DNA from: Modestobacter versicolor
GTDB lineage: Bacteria > Actinomycetota > Actinomycetes > Mycobacteriales > Geodermatophilaceae
Reading direction: 5' to 3'
Assembly: GCF_014195485.1 (NCBI RefSeq)
Contig: NZ_JACIBU010000001.1
Span: 1,674,001-1,738,000, forward strand
Length of the DNA stretch: 64,000 nt
The stretch's first letter is position 1; every line of letters starts with the position of its first letter. Shown here one piece after another: positions 55,317 through 63,373 of this stretch. The position numbers were made by a program, and so were the translations under genes. The notes below the pieces were generated by a model. The model saw nothing but the letters and a program-made list of their open reading frames with translations. It had not been told where the DNA came from and searched no databases.

Positions 55317-57241
55317 CAGCGCACCACGGTGAGCGGGATCAGGCTGCGCCCGGTGGGCCCGATCTGGATCTCGGTGCCCATGGTCGGGCAGACCCCGCAG
55401 TCGTAGCAGCCGGTCCACCGGCAGTCGCCGACCTCGTCCTCGGAGATCGCGTCCTGCCAGTCGTCCCAGAGCCACTCCTTGTCCAGCCCGGAGTCCAGGT
55501 GGTCCCAGGGCAGCACCTCGTGCTCGGTGCGCTCCCGGGTGGTGTACCAGTCCAGGTCCAGCCCGAAGGTCTGCAGCTCCTCGGCGGCGGCCGTCGTCCA
55601 GCGCTCGTAGGAGAAGTGCTCGCTCCAGCCGTCGAAGTGCCCGCCGTCGCGCCAGACCCGCTCGATGACCCGGCCGACCCGGCGGTCGCCGCGGGACAGC
55701 AGGCCCTCGATCACGCCGGGCTTGCCGTCGTGGTAGCGGAGGCCGATCGAGCGGCCGATCCGGCGGTCGGCGTTGATCGCCTCGCGCAGGATCCTCAGCC
55801 GGTGGTCGATCGTCTCGGCGCTCGCCTGGGCGGCCCACTGGAACGGGGTGTGCGGCTTGGGCACGAAGCCACCGATGGAGACGGTGCACCGGATGTCCTT
55901 GGACCCGCTGGCCTCGCGGCCGGCGCGGATCACCTCGACCGCCAGCTCGGCGATCTCCAGCACGTCCTCGTCGGTCTCGGTCGGCAGACCGCACATGAAG
56001 TACAGCTTCACCTGGCGCCAGCCGTTGGCGTAGGCGGTGGTGACCGTGCGGACCAGGTCCTCCTTGGACACGGTCTTGTTGATCACCCGCCGGATCCGCT
56101 CGCTGCCGCCCTCGGGGGCGAAGGTCAGGCCGGAGCGGCGGCCGTTGCGGGACAGCTCGTTGGCCAGGGTGACGTTGAAGGCGTCGACCCGGGTGCTGGG
56201 CAGGCTCAGGCCGGTGTTCGTGCCCTCGTACCGGTCGGCGAGCTCCTTGGCCAGCTGGCCGATCTCGGAGTGGTCGGCGCTGGACAGCGAGAGCAGCCCG
56301 ACCTCCTCGTAGCCGGTGGCCTTGAGGCCGGCGTCGACCATCGAGCCGATGCCGGTGATCGTGCGCTCGCGGACCGGGCGGGTGATCATCCCGGCCTGGC
56401 AGAAACGGCAGCCGCGGGTGCAGCCGCGGAAGATCTCCACGCTCATCCGCTCGTGCACGCTCTCGGCCAGCGGCACCAGCGGCTGCTTCGGGTAGGGCCA
56501 CTCGTCGAGGTCCATGACCGTGCGCTTGCCGACCCGGGCCGGGACGTCGTCGCGGGTGCGCAGCACCTCGGCGATCGTGCCGTCGCCGTGGTAGGTGACG
56601 GCGTAGAAGCGCGGGACGTAGACGCCGTCGACGCGGGCCAGCCGGGCCAGCAGCTCCACGCGCCCGCCGGGGCGACCCTGGGCCTTCCAGGCGGCCACGA
56701 CGTCGGTGATGTCGCCGACGACCTGCTCGCCGTCACCGAGGACGGCGCAGTCGACGAAGTCGCTGACCGGCTCGGGGTTGAAGGCGGCGTGCCCGCCGGC
56801 GACGACGACCGGGTGGGTCTCGTCGCGGTCGACGGCGTGCAGCGGCACGTCGGCGAGGTCGAGCGCCTCGAGCAGGTTGGTGTAGCCCAGCTCGGTGGCG
56901 AAGCTGACGCCGAGGAGGTCGAAGTCGCGGACCGGGCGGTGGGCGTCGACGGTGAACTGGCCGACGCCGTGCTCGCGCATCAGCCCGGCGAGGTCGGGCC
57001 AGACGGCGTAGGTGCGCTCGGCCAGGGCGTCCGGGCGCTCGTTGAGCACCTCGTACAGGATCATGAGGCCCTGGTTGGGCAGGCCGACCTCGTAGGCGTC
57101 GGGGTACATCAGCGCCCAGTGGACGGCGACGTCGTCCCACGGCTTGATCTGGGCGTTGAGCTCACCGCCGACGTACTGGATCGGCTTCTGCACCTGGGCG
57201 AGCAGCGGCTCGAGGCGTGGGTAGAGAGACTCGACAGTCAT
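55316..57241 (-). CDS. TIGR03960-family B12-binding-like radical SAM protein
   Basis: 641 residues. An N-terminal cobalamin-binding-like domain (about 30-230, DLLGVSFATELGYTNLLEALDLAD, VVAGGHAAFNPEP) precedes a radical SAM core with CTRGCRFC cluster Cys and AGMITRPVRERT. The C-terminal Cys-rich tail CRWTGCYDCGVCPTMG may hold a second cluster. Substrate unknown; conserved with the DUF2344 gene and rne. ATG 57241. Confidence 0.9.
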   Translation of the reverse strand: MTVESLYPRLEPLLAQVQKPIQYVGGELNAQIKPWDDVAVHWALMYPDAYEVGLPNQGLMILYEVLNERPDALAERTYAVWPDLAGLMREHGVGQFTVDAHRPVRDFDLLGVSFATELGYTNLLEALDLADVPLHAVDRDETHPVVVAGGHAAFNPEPVSDFVDCAVLGDGEQVVGDITDVVAAWKAQGRPGGRVELLARLARVDGVYVPRFYAVTYHGDGTIAEVLRTRDDVPARVGKRTVMDLDEWPYPKQPLVPLAESVHERMSVEIFRGCTRGCRFCQAGMITRPVRERTITGIGSMVDAGLKATGYEEVGLLSLSSADHSEIGQLAKELADRYEGTNTGLSLPSTRVDAFNVTLANELSRNGRRSGLTFAPEGGSERIRRVINKTVSKEDLVRTVTTAYANGWRQVKLYFMCGLPTETDEDVLEIAELAVEVIRAGREASGSKDIRCTVSIGGFVPKPHTPFQWAAQASAETIDHRLRILREAINADRRIGRSIGLRYHDGKPGVIEGLLSRGDRRVGRVIERVWRDGGHFDGWSEHFSYERWTTAAAEELQTFGLDLDWYTTRERTEHEVLPWDHLDSGLDKEWLWDDWQDAISEDEVGDCRWTGCYDCGVCPTMGTEIQIGPTGRSLIPLTVVR

Positions 57242-57264
57242 GACCCGCCCAGGGTAGACGCCTC

Positions 57265-57298
57265 CCCCGGCGCCGAAGTGGCCACTTCGGCGCCGGGG
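57265..57298 (-). terminator. 34-bp perfect palindrome after ndk
   Basis: CCCCGGCGCCGAAGTGG followed directly by its exact complement, with a CCT/AGG extension over a bulged C. No loop bases. It starts 7 bases below the ndk stop and ends 24 bases above the next start. Likely the ndk terminator or a dispersed palindrome; no U-tract. Confidence 0.7.
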
Positions 57299-57305
57299 AG
57301 GTGGT

Positions 57306-57728
57306 TCAGCCGAGGCCGGGGAAGAAGAGCGCGATCTCGCGCGCGGCCGACTCGGGCGAGTCGGAGCCGTGCACGATGTTGTTCTGCACCTCGAGGGCGA
57401 AGTCGCCGCGGATGGTGCCCGGCGCGGCCTTGACCGGGTCGGTGGCGCCGGCCAGCGCGCGGAAGGCCTCGATGGCGCGGGGGCCCTCGACCACCAGGGC
57501 GAGCAGCGGGCCGCCGGTGATGAACTCGACCAGCGAGCCGAAGAACGGGCGCTCGCGGTGCTCGCCGTAGTGCTCCTCGGCGACCTCGGCGGTCAGCGTG
57601 CGCAGCTCGGCGGCGACCAGGCGCAGGCCCTTGGCCTCGAGGCGGGTGATGACCTGGCCGACGAGGCCACGGGCGACGCCGTCGGGCTTGACCAGGACGA
57701 GCGTGCGATCAGCGGTGGGTGCAGACAC
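57306..57728 (-). CDS. ndk: Nucleoside diphosphate kinase
   Basis: 140 residues. The phospho-His lies in [39 protein letters not shown] opens the domain. Balances NTP and dNTP pools. GTG 57728 is chosen because the conserved domain starts six residues in. The promoter region is shared with the divergent HTH/Clp-N operon (first operator 29 bases away). Confidence 0.96.
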   Translation of the reverse strand: MSAPTADRTLVLVKPDGVARGLVGQVITRLEAKGLRLVAAELRTLTAEVAEEHYGEHRERPFFGSLVEFITGGPLLALVVEGPRAIEAFRALAGATDPVKAAPGTIRGDFALEVQNNIVHGSDSPESAAREIALFFPGLG

Positions 57729-57756
57729 GGGCGGGAGCGTACGGGACACCGGGCGG

Positions 57757-57772
57757 GTCAACCCTGGTTGAC
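57757..57772. promoter_or_regulatory. Operator copy 1, overlapping the -35 of the HTH/Clp-N operon
   Basis: GTCAACCCTGGTTGAC: perfect inverted repeat (seven-base arms). It covers the -35 hexamer of the promoter at 57768. It shares the pattern GTCAAC-N4-GTTGAC with copy 2 at 57784-57799. Confidence 0.8.
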
Positions 57773-57796
57773 AACACCGCAGTGTCAACCTACGTT
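57768..57796 (+). promoter_or_regulatory. Leaderless promoter of the HTH/Clp-N operon
   Basis: TTGACA (57768-57773), 17-base spacer, TACGTT (57791-57796), then six bases to ATG 57803. Consensus -35, TANNNT -10 and start-codon spacing are exactly those of a leaderless actinobacterial transcript. Confidence 0.85.
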
Positions 57797-57799
57797 GAC
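57784..57799. promoter_or_regulatory. Operator copy 2, overlapping the -10 of the HTH/Clp-N operon
   Basis: GTCAACCTACGTTGAC: inverted repeat with six-base arms. It covers the -10 and lies 27 bases centre to centre from copy 1. Confidence 0.8.
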
Positions 57800-57802
57800 G
57801 TC

Positions 57803-58024
57803 ATGGCCTCCCCCACCGACGTCACCACCGCCGCGGCGGCCGACGACCCGGACACCGGGTTGCGCGCCATCCGCGCTCTGCGCGACCTGGCCGACCGCCT
57901 CGAGGTCCTCCAGGTCTCCAACGCCCGGGACCGCGGCTGGTCCTGGCAGCAGATCGCCGACGCCCTCGGCGTCAGCAAGCAGGCCGTCCACAAGAAGCAC
58001 GCCACCTCGAGAAGGGACCGCTGA
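57803..58024 (+). CDS. Small HTH DNA-binding protein
   Basis: 73 residues, all of it one helix-turn-helix unit: a helix (LRAIRALRDLADRLEVLQVSNARDRG) and then the HTH SWQQIADALGVSKQAVHKKH. It is the likely repressor of its own promoter, which carries two matching palindromes. ATG 57803 is six bases after the -10, so the mRNA is leaderless. One base separates its stop from the Clp-N gene. It resembles HTH proteins paired with Clp-N-domain proteins in other actinobacteria; physiological role unknown. Confidence 0.88.
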   Translation: MASPTDVTTAAAADDPDTGLRAIRALRDLADRLEVLQVSNARDRGWSWQQIADALGVSKQAVHKKHATSRRDR

Positions 58025-58025
58025 C

Positions 58026-58562
58026 GTGTTCGAGCGCTTCACCGACGAGGCCCGCCAGGCCGTCGTCCGTGCCCAGGAACAGGCCCGCGCGCTGCGGGCG
58101 GAGAAGATCGAGCCGGTGCACCTGCTGCTCGCGCTGGCCGTGGACCAGGGCCGGGGTGGCCACGTGCTGCGCGCCGCCGGCGCCGACCACGCCTCGATCA
58201 GGTCGGCACTGGCCCGCTCCGGCGGTGCGCTGGACGCCGACGCGCTGGCCGCGGTCGGCATCGACCTCGACCAGGTGCGCGCCGCCGCGGAGGCGGCCTT
58301 CGGGCCGGGCGCGCTGGACCGGCGCGCGGGCAGCCCGGCCGGCCACATCGCCTTCGCCGACGGGAGCAAGCGGGCCCTCGAGGAGTCACTGCGCCACGTG
58401 CTGCGGCAGCGGGTCCCCCGCCGGGCCCGGGCCATCGACAGCGGCGCCGTCCTGGCCGGGCTGCTCGCGGTGGCCGACCCGGTGGTCGACCGGGTGCTGC
58501 AGCAGCTGGGCACCGGGGCCGGCGCGCTCCGCGACCAGCTGGGCGACGCCAGCGCGGCGTGA
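58026..58562 (+). CDS. Clp N-terminal-domain protein (ClpC/ClpA N domain, no ATPase)
   Basis: 178 residues with two Clp-N repeat halves: FERFTDEARQAVVRAQEQARALRAEKIEPVHLLLAL (about 3-40) and HIAFADGSKRALEESLRHVLRQR (about 103-125). There is no AAA+ module, so it is not a disaggregase. It may be an adaptor or competitor for Clp unfoldases, or a sensor of substrates that works with the preceding HTH protein. GTG 58026. Co-transcribed with the HTH gene under the double-operator promoter. Confidence 0.87.
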   Translation: MFERFTDEARQAVVRAQEQARALRAEKIEPVHLLLALAVDQGRGGHVLRAAGADHASIRSALARSGGALDADALAAVGIDLDQVRAAAEAAFGPGALDRRAGSPAGHIAFADGSKRALEESLRHVLRQRVPRRARAIDSGAVLAGLLAVADPVVDRVLQQLGTGAGALRDQLGDASAA

Positions 58563-58580
58563 CCGGTCAGCGTCGAGCGG

Positions 58581-58859
58581 TCAGCGGCGGCTGGTCAGGT
58601 CCAGCCGGGCCATGTGCCGCCAGAGCTCCTGGTCCTTGTCGCTGAGCCCGTTCCAGCAGTCGTAGCTGGAGCGGGCGTGCAGCTCGCGGGCGTGCCGGTC
58701 GACCAGGTCGTCGTGCACCTGGTGCCGCACCCGGTGCGCGTACTCGACGATCGTCTGGCTGATCGCCCCGGCCGGTGCGATCACCGGCTCGTCACGACCG
58801 CGCTTCTTGGCAGCCGGGCGATCGTGGTGCGTTGCGCAGCAACGGCTGTGGTCGGCCAT
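58581..58859 (-). CDS. Small protein of unknown function with N-terminal Cys/His cluster
   Basis: Not recognised. 92 residues. Residues 4-13 (HSRCCATHHD) could bind a metal. The rest is mostly helical (AISQTIVEYAHRVRHQVHDDLVDRHARELHARSS), ending WRHMARLDLTSRR. ATG 58859 has GGGGGTGG 4-11 bases upstream; an in-frame upstream start at 58892 exists but would place the hairpin below within coding. Convergent with the Clp-N gene (18 bases apart). Confidence 0.6.
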   Translation of the reverse strand: MADHSRCCATHHDRPAAKKRGRDEPVIAPAGAISQTIVEYAHRVRHQVHDDLVDRHARELHARSSYDCWNGLSDKDQELWRHMARLDLTSRR

Positions 58860-58879
58860 CGTCCACCCCCGTGTCCTCC

Positions 58880-58900
58880 GTGACCGGGACACCCGGTCAC
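58880..58900. promoter_or_regulatory. Palindrome upstream of the small Cys/His gene
   Basis: GTGACCGG-GACAC-CCGGTCAC: perfect 8-5-8 inverted repeat, 20 bases upstream of the 58859 start codon. Operator or leader hairpin of that gene; regulator unknown. Confidence 0.5.
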
Positions 58901-58960
58901 TGACTACTCACTCGACGTCAGCATGCCGCTGCCGCAGGTGGACCGCCCGGCACGCCACCC

Positions 58961-59371
58961 CTACGGGTGACCTGCCGGGTCGGTCGGCGGGGATGCGGCC
59001 GGGGGTGCGGCGGGTGGCGGCCCGAACGGGCTGCCGAGCAGCTCCTTGCGGATCTGCAGCAGGTAGGCCCAGATCAGCACGAACAGCCCGCCGACGAGCC
59101 ACATCGCCGCCCCGAAGAAGCCGGTGAGCAGCAGCGGCACCTGCAGCACGGTGCCGACCACCAGCCCCTGCGGACGGCGCTGCACCCCGCTGGCCAGGAC
59201 CAGCAGCACCGCCAGCACGATCAGCACGGTCAGCCGGAACCCGGTCAGCCCGTCACCGCTCTGCGCGATCCCCCGCGGCACGAACAGGACGGCGATCCCC
59301 TCCAGCAGCAGGATCGCCGCGGCGGCCCCGCCCAGCGCCTTCCCGGCCCGGACCGGGTCGGGCGCCGTCAT
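58961..59371 (-). CDS. DUF4233 membrane protein
   Basis: 136 residues with about four hydrophobic segments (AILLLEGIAVLFV, LTVLIVLAVLLVLASG, GLVVGTVLQVPLLLTGFFGA, MWLVGGLFVLIWAYLLQI) and a Pro-rich cytoplasmic tail. Function unknown; the gene follows folC in many actinobacteria. ATG 59371 overlaps the folC stop by four bases. Confidence 0.85.
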   Translation of the reverse strand: MTAPDPVRAGKALGGAAAAILLLEGIAVLFVPRGIAQSGDGLTGFRLTVLIVLAVLLVLASGVQRRPQGLVVGTVLQVPLLLTGFFGAAMWLVGGLFVLIWAYLLQIRKELLGSPFGPPPAAPPAASPPTDPAGHP

Positions 59372-60765
59372 GAGCGCTTGCCCCCGAGCAGGGCGCGCGC
59401 CTCCCCGGCGGTGATGACGCTGCCGGTGACCAGCACGCCGGACCCGCCCAGGGCATCGTCCGGACCGGCCTCGGCGAGCTCCATCGCCGACTCCAGGGCG
59501 TCGGTCAGCCGCGGGTGCACGCTCACCCGGTCGGCGCCGAAGACGTCGACCGCCAGCGCCCCCAGCTCGTCGGCCGGCATCGCCCGCGAGGAGCTGTTCT
59601 CGGTGACGACGAGCTCGGCGCACAGCCCCTCGAGCTCGGCGAGCATGCCGCTGACGTCCTTGCCGCGCACGCAGCCCACGACGCCGACCAGCCGGGTGAA
59701 GTCGAAGGACTCCCGCACCGCCGCGACGGTGGCCGCCATGCCGGCCGGGTTGTGCGCGGCGTCGACGAGCACCGTGGGCGAGCTGCGCACCCGTTCCAGC
59801 CGCCCGGGCGACCGGACGGCGGCGAACGACTCCCGGACGACGTCCTGCGCGATCACCCCGGTGGCCGCACCCGCGCCGAGGAACGCCTCGACGGCGGCCA
59901 GCGCGACGGCGGCGTTCTGCGCCTGGTGGGCGCCGAACAGCGGCAGGAAGACCTCGTCGTACTCACCGCCCAGGCCCTGCAGGCGCACCTGCTGGCCACC
60001 GACGGCGACCCGGCGCTCGAGCACGCCGAACTCGGTGCCCTCGCGGGCCACCGTGGCGTCGACCTCGATCGCCCGGCGGACCAGCGCCTCGAGGGCACCG
60101 GGGGGCTGGTGGGCGAGCACCGCGACGACCCCGCCGTCCGGGCGGCCGTCGGGCAGCACGCCGTCACCGGTGCTGGGCTTGATGATCCCGGACTTCTCGG
60201 TGGCGATCGTCGCGACGTCGGGGCCGAGGTACTCGGCGTGGTCCATCGAGACCGGCGTGACGACGGCGACCCGGGCGTCGGCGACGTTGGTGGCGTCCCA
60301 GGTGCCGCCCATGCCCACCTCCACCACGGCGACGTCGACCGGGGCGTCGGCGAACGCCGCGTAGGCCATCGCCACCGTCACCTCGAAGAACGACAGCGGG
60401 GCGTCGCTTCCGGCGTCGACCATCTGCACGTAGGGCGCGATGTCGTCGTACACCTCGACGAACCGCTCGGCGCCGATCGGCTCGCCGTCCAGCACGATCC
60501 GCTCGCGCATCGTCTCCAGGTGCGGGCTGGTGAAGCGGCCCACGCGCAGGCCGAACCCGCGCAGCAGCTCGTCGACCATCCGCGCCGTCGTCGTCTTGCC
60601 GTTCGTGCCGGTGACCTGGACGACGGGGAACGCGCGCTGCGGGGAACCCAGCAGGTCCAGCAGCGCCGAGATGCGCGTCAGGGACGGCTCCAGCCGGTTC
60701 TCCGGCCACCGCGCCAGGAGCGCCTGCTCGACCCGGTCGAGGTCACGGGAAAGGGAGGTGCTCAC
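59368..60765 (-). CDS. folC: Dihydrofolate synthase/folylpolyglutamate synthase FolC
   Basis: 465 residues from GTG 60765. The P-loop GTNGKTTTARMVDELL, the Mur-ligase-like DHAEYLG and the C-terminal VLVDAAHNPAGM are present. Adds Glu to dihydropteroate and to folates. An ATG at 60786 is also in frame but its complement overlaps the divergent valS ATG (shared CATG), leaving no promoter room, so 60765 is preferred. It overlaps the DUF4233 gene. Confidence 0.92.
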   Translation of the reverse strand: MSTSLSRDLDRVEQALLARWPENRLEPSLTRISALLDLLGSPQRAFPVVQVTGTNGKTTTARMVDELLRGFGLRVGRFTSPHLETMRERIVLDGEPIGAERFVEVYDDIAPYVQMVDAGSDAPLSFFEVTVAMAYAAFADAPVDVAVVEVGMGGTWDATNVADARVAVVTPVSMDHAEYLGPDVATIATEKSGIIKPSTGDGVLPDGRPDGGVVAVLAHQPPGALEALVRRAIEVDATVAREGTEFGVLERRVAVGGQQVRLQGLGGEYDEVFLPLFGAHQAQNAAVALAAVEAFLGAGAATGVIAQDVVRESFAAVRSPGRLERVRSSPTVLVDAAHNPAGMAATVAAVRESFDFTRLVGVVGCVRGKDVSGMLAELEGLCAELVVTENSSSRAMPADELGALAVDVFGADRVSVHPRLTDALESAMELAEAGPDDALGGSGVLVTGSVITAGEARALLGGKRS

Positions 60766-60784
60766 CGCTCCTAGGATGCCAGTC

Positions 60785-63373
60785 ATGGCAGCCGACACCT
60801 CAGCCCCCGACAGCACCGCTCCGGGAGCTCTCGTCGGCGTACCCGACAAGCCCTCCCTCGACGGCCTCGAGGACACCTGGGTGCGCCGCTGGGCGGAGCG
60901 CGACACCTACGCCTTCGACCGCGCCGCCGCCCTCGCCGCCCCCCGCTCGGAGACGTACGCGATCGACACCCCGCCGCCCACCGCGAGCGGGTCGCTGCAC
61001 GTGGGGCACGTCTTCAGCTACACCCACACCGACATCGTCGCCCGCTACCAGCGGATGCGCGGCCGGCACGTGTTCTACCCGATGGGCTGGGACGACAACG
61101 GGCTGCCGACCGAGCGCCGGGTGCAGAACTTCTACGGCGTGCGCTGCGACCCCTCGCTCCCCTACGACCCGTCGTTCTCCCCGCCGGAGAAGCCGGCCAA
61201 GGACCAGCTGCCGATCTCGCGGCGCAACTTCGTCGAGCTCTGCGAGCAGCTGACCGCGGTCGACGAGGCCGCGTTCGAGGAGCTGTGGCGCCGGGTCGGC
61301 CTGTCGGTGGACTGGTCGAACGTCTACCGGACGATCTCGGAGACCTCGCGGGCCACCGCGCAGCGGATGTTCCTGCACAACCTCGCCCGCGGCGAGGCCT
61401 ACGCCCAGGAGGCGCCGACCCTCTGGGACGTCACCTTCCGGACGGCGGTCGCCCAGGCCGAGCTGGAGGACCGGGAGCGCCCCGGCGCCTACCACCGGAT
61501 CGGCTTCGCCGGCCCCGAGGGCCCGGTGTTCATCGAGACCACCCGCCCCGAGCTGCTGCCGGCCTGCGTCGCCCTGGTCGCCCACCCCGACGACGCCCGC
61601 TACCAGCCGCTGTTCGGGAAGACGGTGCGCACGCCGCTGTTCGACGTCGAGGTGCCGGTCGTCGCGCACCGCCTGGCCGAGCCGGACAAGGGCTCGGGCA
61701 TCGCGATGATCTGCACCTTCGGCGACCTCAACGACGTCACCTGGTGGCGGGAGCTGCAGCTGCCGACCCGCGCCGTCATCGGCTGGGACGGCCGGTTCGT
61801 GCTCGAGCCGCCGGCCGGCGTGCCCGCCGACGTCTACGCCGAGCTGGCCGGCAAGACCTCCTTCAGCGCCCAGCAGCGGATCGTCGAGCTGCTGCGCGAG
61901 TCCGGCGACCTGGTCGGCGACCCGCGGCCGATCACCCACCCGGTGAAGTTCTTCGAGAAGGGCGAGCGCCCGCTGGAGATCGTCACCACCCGGCAGTGGT
62001 ACATCCGCAACGGCGGCCGGGACGCCGACCTGCGCGAGGCGCTGCTGGCGCGCGGCCGGGAGATCCAGTGGGTGCCCGAGCACATGCGGCACCGCTACGA
62101 GAACTGGGTCGAGGGGCTCAACGGCGACTGGCTGATCAGCCGCCAGCGGTTCTTCGGCGTCCCGTTCCCGGTCTGGTACCGGCTGGACGACGAGGGCGAG
62201 CCGGACTACACCTCGCCGCTGCTGGCGCCCGAGTCGGCGCTGCCGGTCGACCCCTCCTCCGAGGTGCCCGAGGGGTTCGACGAGTCGCAGCGCGGCGTGC
62301 CCGGCGGGTTCATGGCCGACCCCGACGTGATGGACACCTGGGCCACCTCCTCGCTGTCACCGCAGGTGGCCTCGGGCTGGGACACCGACCCGGAGCTGTT
62401 CGCGCACGTCTTCCCGATGGACCAGCGGCCGCAGGCGCACGACATCATCCGCACCTGGCTGTTCTCCACCGTCGTCCGGGCGCACTTCGAGCACGGCGCG
62501 GTGCCGTGGACGCACGCCACCATCTCCGGCTTCGTGGTCGACCCGGACCGCAAGAAGATGTCGAAGTCCAAGGGCAACGCGACCACGCCGATCGACGTGC
62601 TGGAGCGCTACGGCACGGACGCGGTGCGCTGGCGGGCGGCCGGCGCGCGGCCGGGTGCCGACTCGCCGTTCGACGAGGCCCAGATGAAGGTCGGCCGCCG
62701 GCTGGCCATGAAGATCCTCAACGTCGGCAAGTTCGTGCTCGGGCTGGGCGCCTCCACCTCGCTCACCTCGGCGCAGGTCACCGAGCCGATCGACCTCGGG
62801 CTGCTCAGCCAGCTGGCCCAGGTCGTCGACGAGGCGACGGCGGCGATGGACGCCTACAACTACACCCGCGCGCTCGAGCTCGCCGAGACGTTCTTCTGGT
62901 CGTTCTGCGACGACTACGTGGAGCTGGTGAAGACCCGGGCCTACGCCGACGACGCCGGTGCGGAGTCCGCCCAGGCGACGCTGGCGCTGGCGCTCTCGGT
63001 GCAGCTGCGGCTGCTCGCCCCGGTGCTGCCGTTCGTCACCGAGGAGGTCTGGTCCTGGTGGCAGAGCGGCTCGGTGCACCGGGCGCCGTGGCCGACCGCG
63101 ACCGAGCTGCCCACCGGTGGTGACCGCGCCGTGCCGGCGGTGGCCGCCGAGGCGCTGGCCGCGGTGCGCAAGGCGAAGTCGGAGGCCAAGCAGTCGATGC
63201 GGGCCGACGTCGCCACCGCCACGGTGACCGCACCGGCCGCGCAGGTGGCGCTCGTCGAGGCCGCGCGCCGCGACCTGACCTCCGCCGGGCGGATCCAGGA
63301 GCTGACCGTCGTCGCCGGCGAGGGCCCGCTGACCGTGGACGTGGTGCTCGCCGAGCTCCCCGCCGAGGGGTGA
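60785..63373 (+). CDS. valS: Valyl-tRNA synthetase
   Basis: 862 residues, class Ia aminoacyl-tRNA synthetase. The HIGH signature is HVGH (PPPTASGSLHVGHVFSYTHTD), the KMSKS loop is KKMSKSKGN, and a CP1 editing domain (about 180-380) and anticodon-binding domain (about 650-790) are visible. ATG 60785 gives the normal N terminus. TAGGAT (60772-60777) seven bases upstream fits a leaderless transcript. It overlaps the next gene by four bases. Confidence 0.96.
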   Translation: MAADTSAPDSTAPGALVGVPDKPSLDGLEDTWVRRWAERDTYAFDRAAALAAPRSETYAIDTPPPTASGSLHVGHVFSYTHTDIVARYQRMRGRHVFYPMGWDDNGLPTERRVQNFYGVRCDPSLPYDPSFSPPEKPAKDQLPISRRNFVELCEQLTAVDEAAFEELWRRVGLSVDWSNVYRTISETSRATAQRMFLHNLARGEAYAQEAPTLWDVTFRTAVAQAELEDRERPGAYHRIGFAGPEGPVFIETTRPELLPACVALVAHPDDARYQPLFGKTVRTPLFDVEVPVVAHRLAEPDKGSGIAMICTFGDLNDVTWWRELQLPTRAVIGWDGRFVLEPPAGVPADVYAELAGKTSFSAQQRIVELLRESGDLVGDPRPITHPVKFFEKGERPLEIVTTRQWYIRNGGRDADLREALLARGREIQWVPEHMRHRYENWVEGLNGDWLISRQRFFGVPFPVWYRLDDEGEPDYTSPLLAPESALPVDPSSEVPEGFDESQRGVPGGFMADPDVMDTWATSSLSPQVASGWDTDPELFAHVFPMDQRPQAHDIIRTWLFSTVVRAHFEHGAVPWTHATISGFVVDPDRKKMSKSKGNATTPIDVLERYGTDAVRWRAAGARPGADSPFDEAQMKVGRRLAMKILNVGKFVLGLGASTSLTSAQVTEPIDLGLLSQLAQVVDEATAAMDAYNYTRALELAETFFWSFCDDYVELVKTRAYADDAGAESAQATLALALSVQLRLLAPVLPFVTEEVWSWWQSGSVHRAPWPTATELPTGGDRAVPAVAAEALAAVRKAKSEAKQSMRADVATATVTAPAAQVALVEAARRDLTSAGRIQELTVVAGEGPLTVDVVLAELPAEG

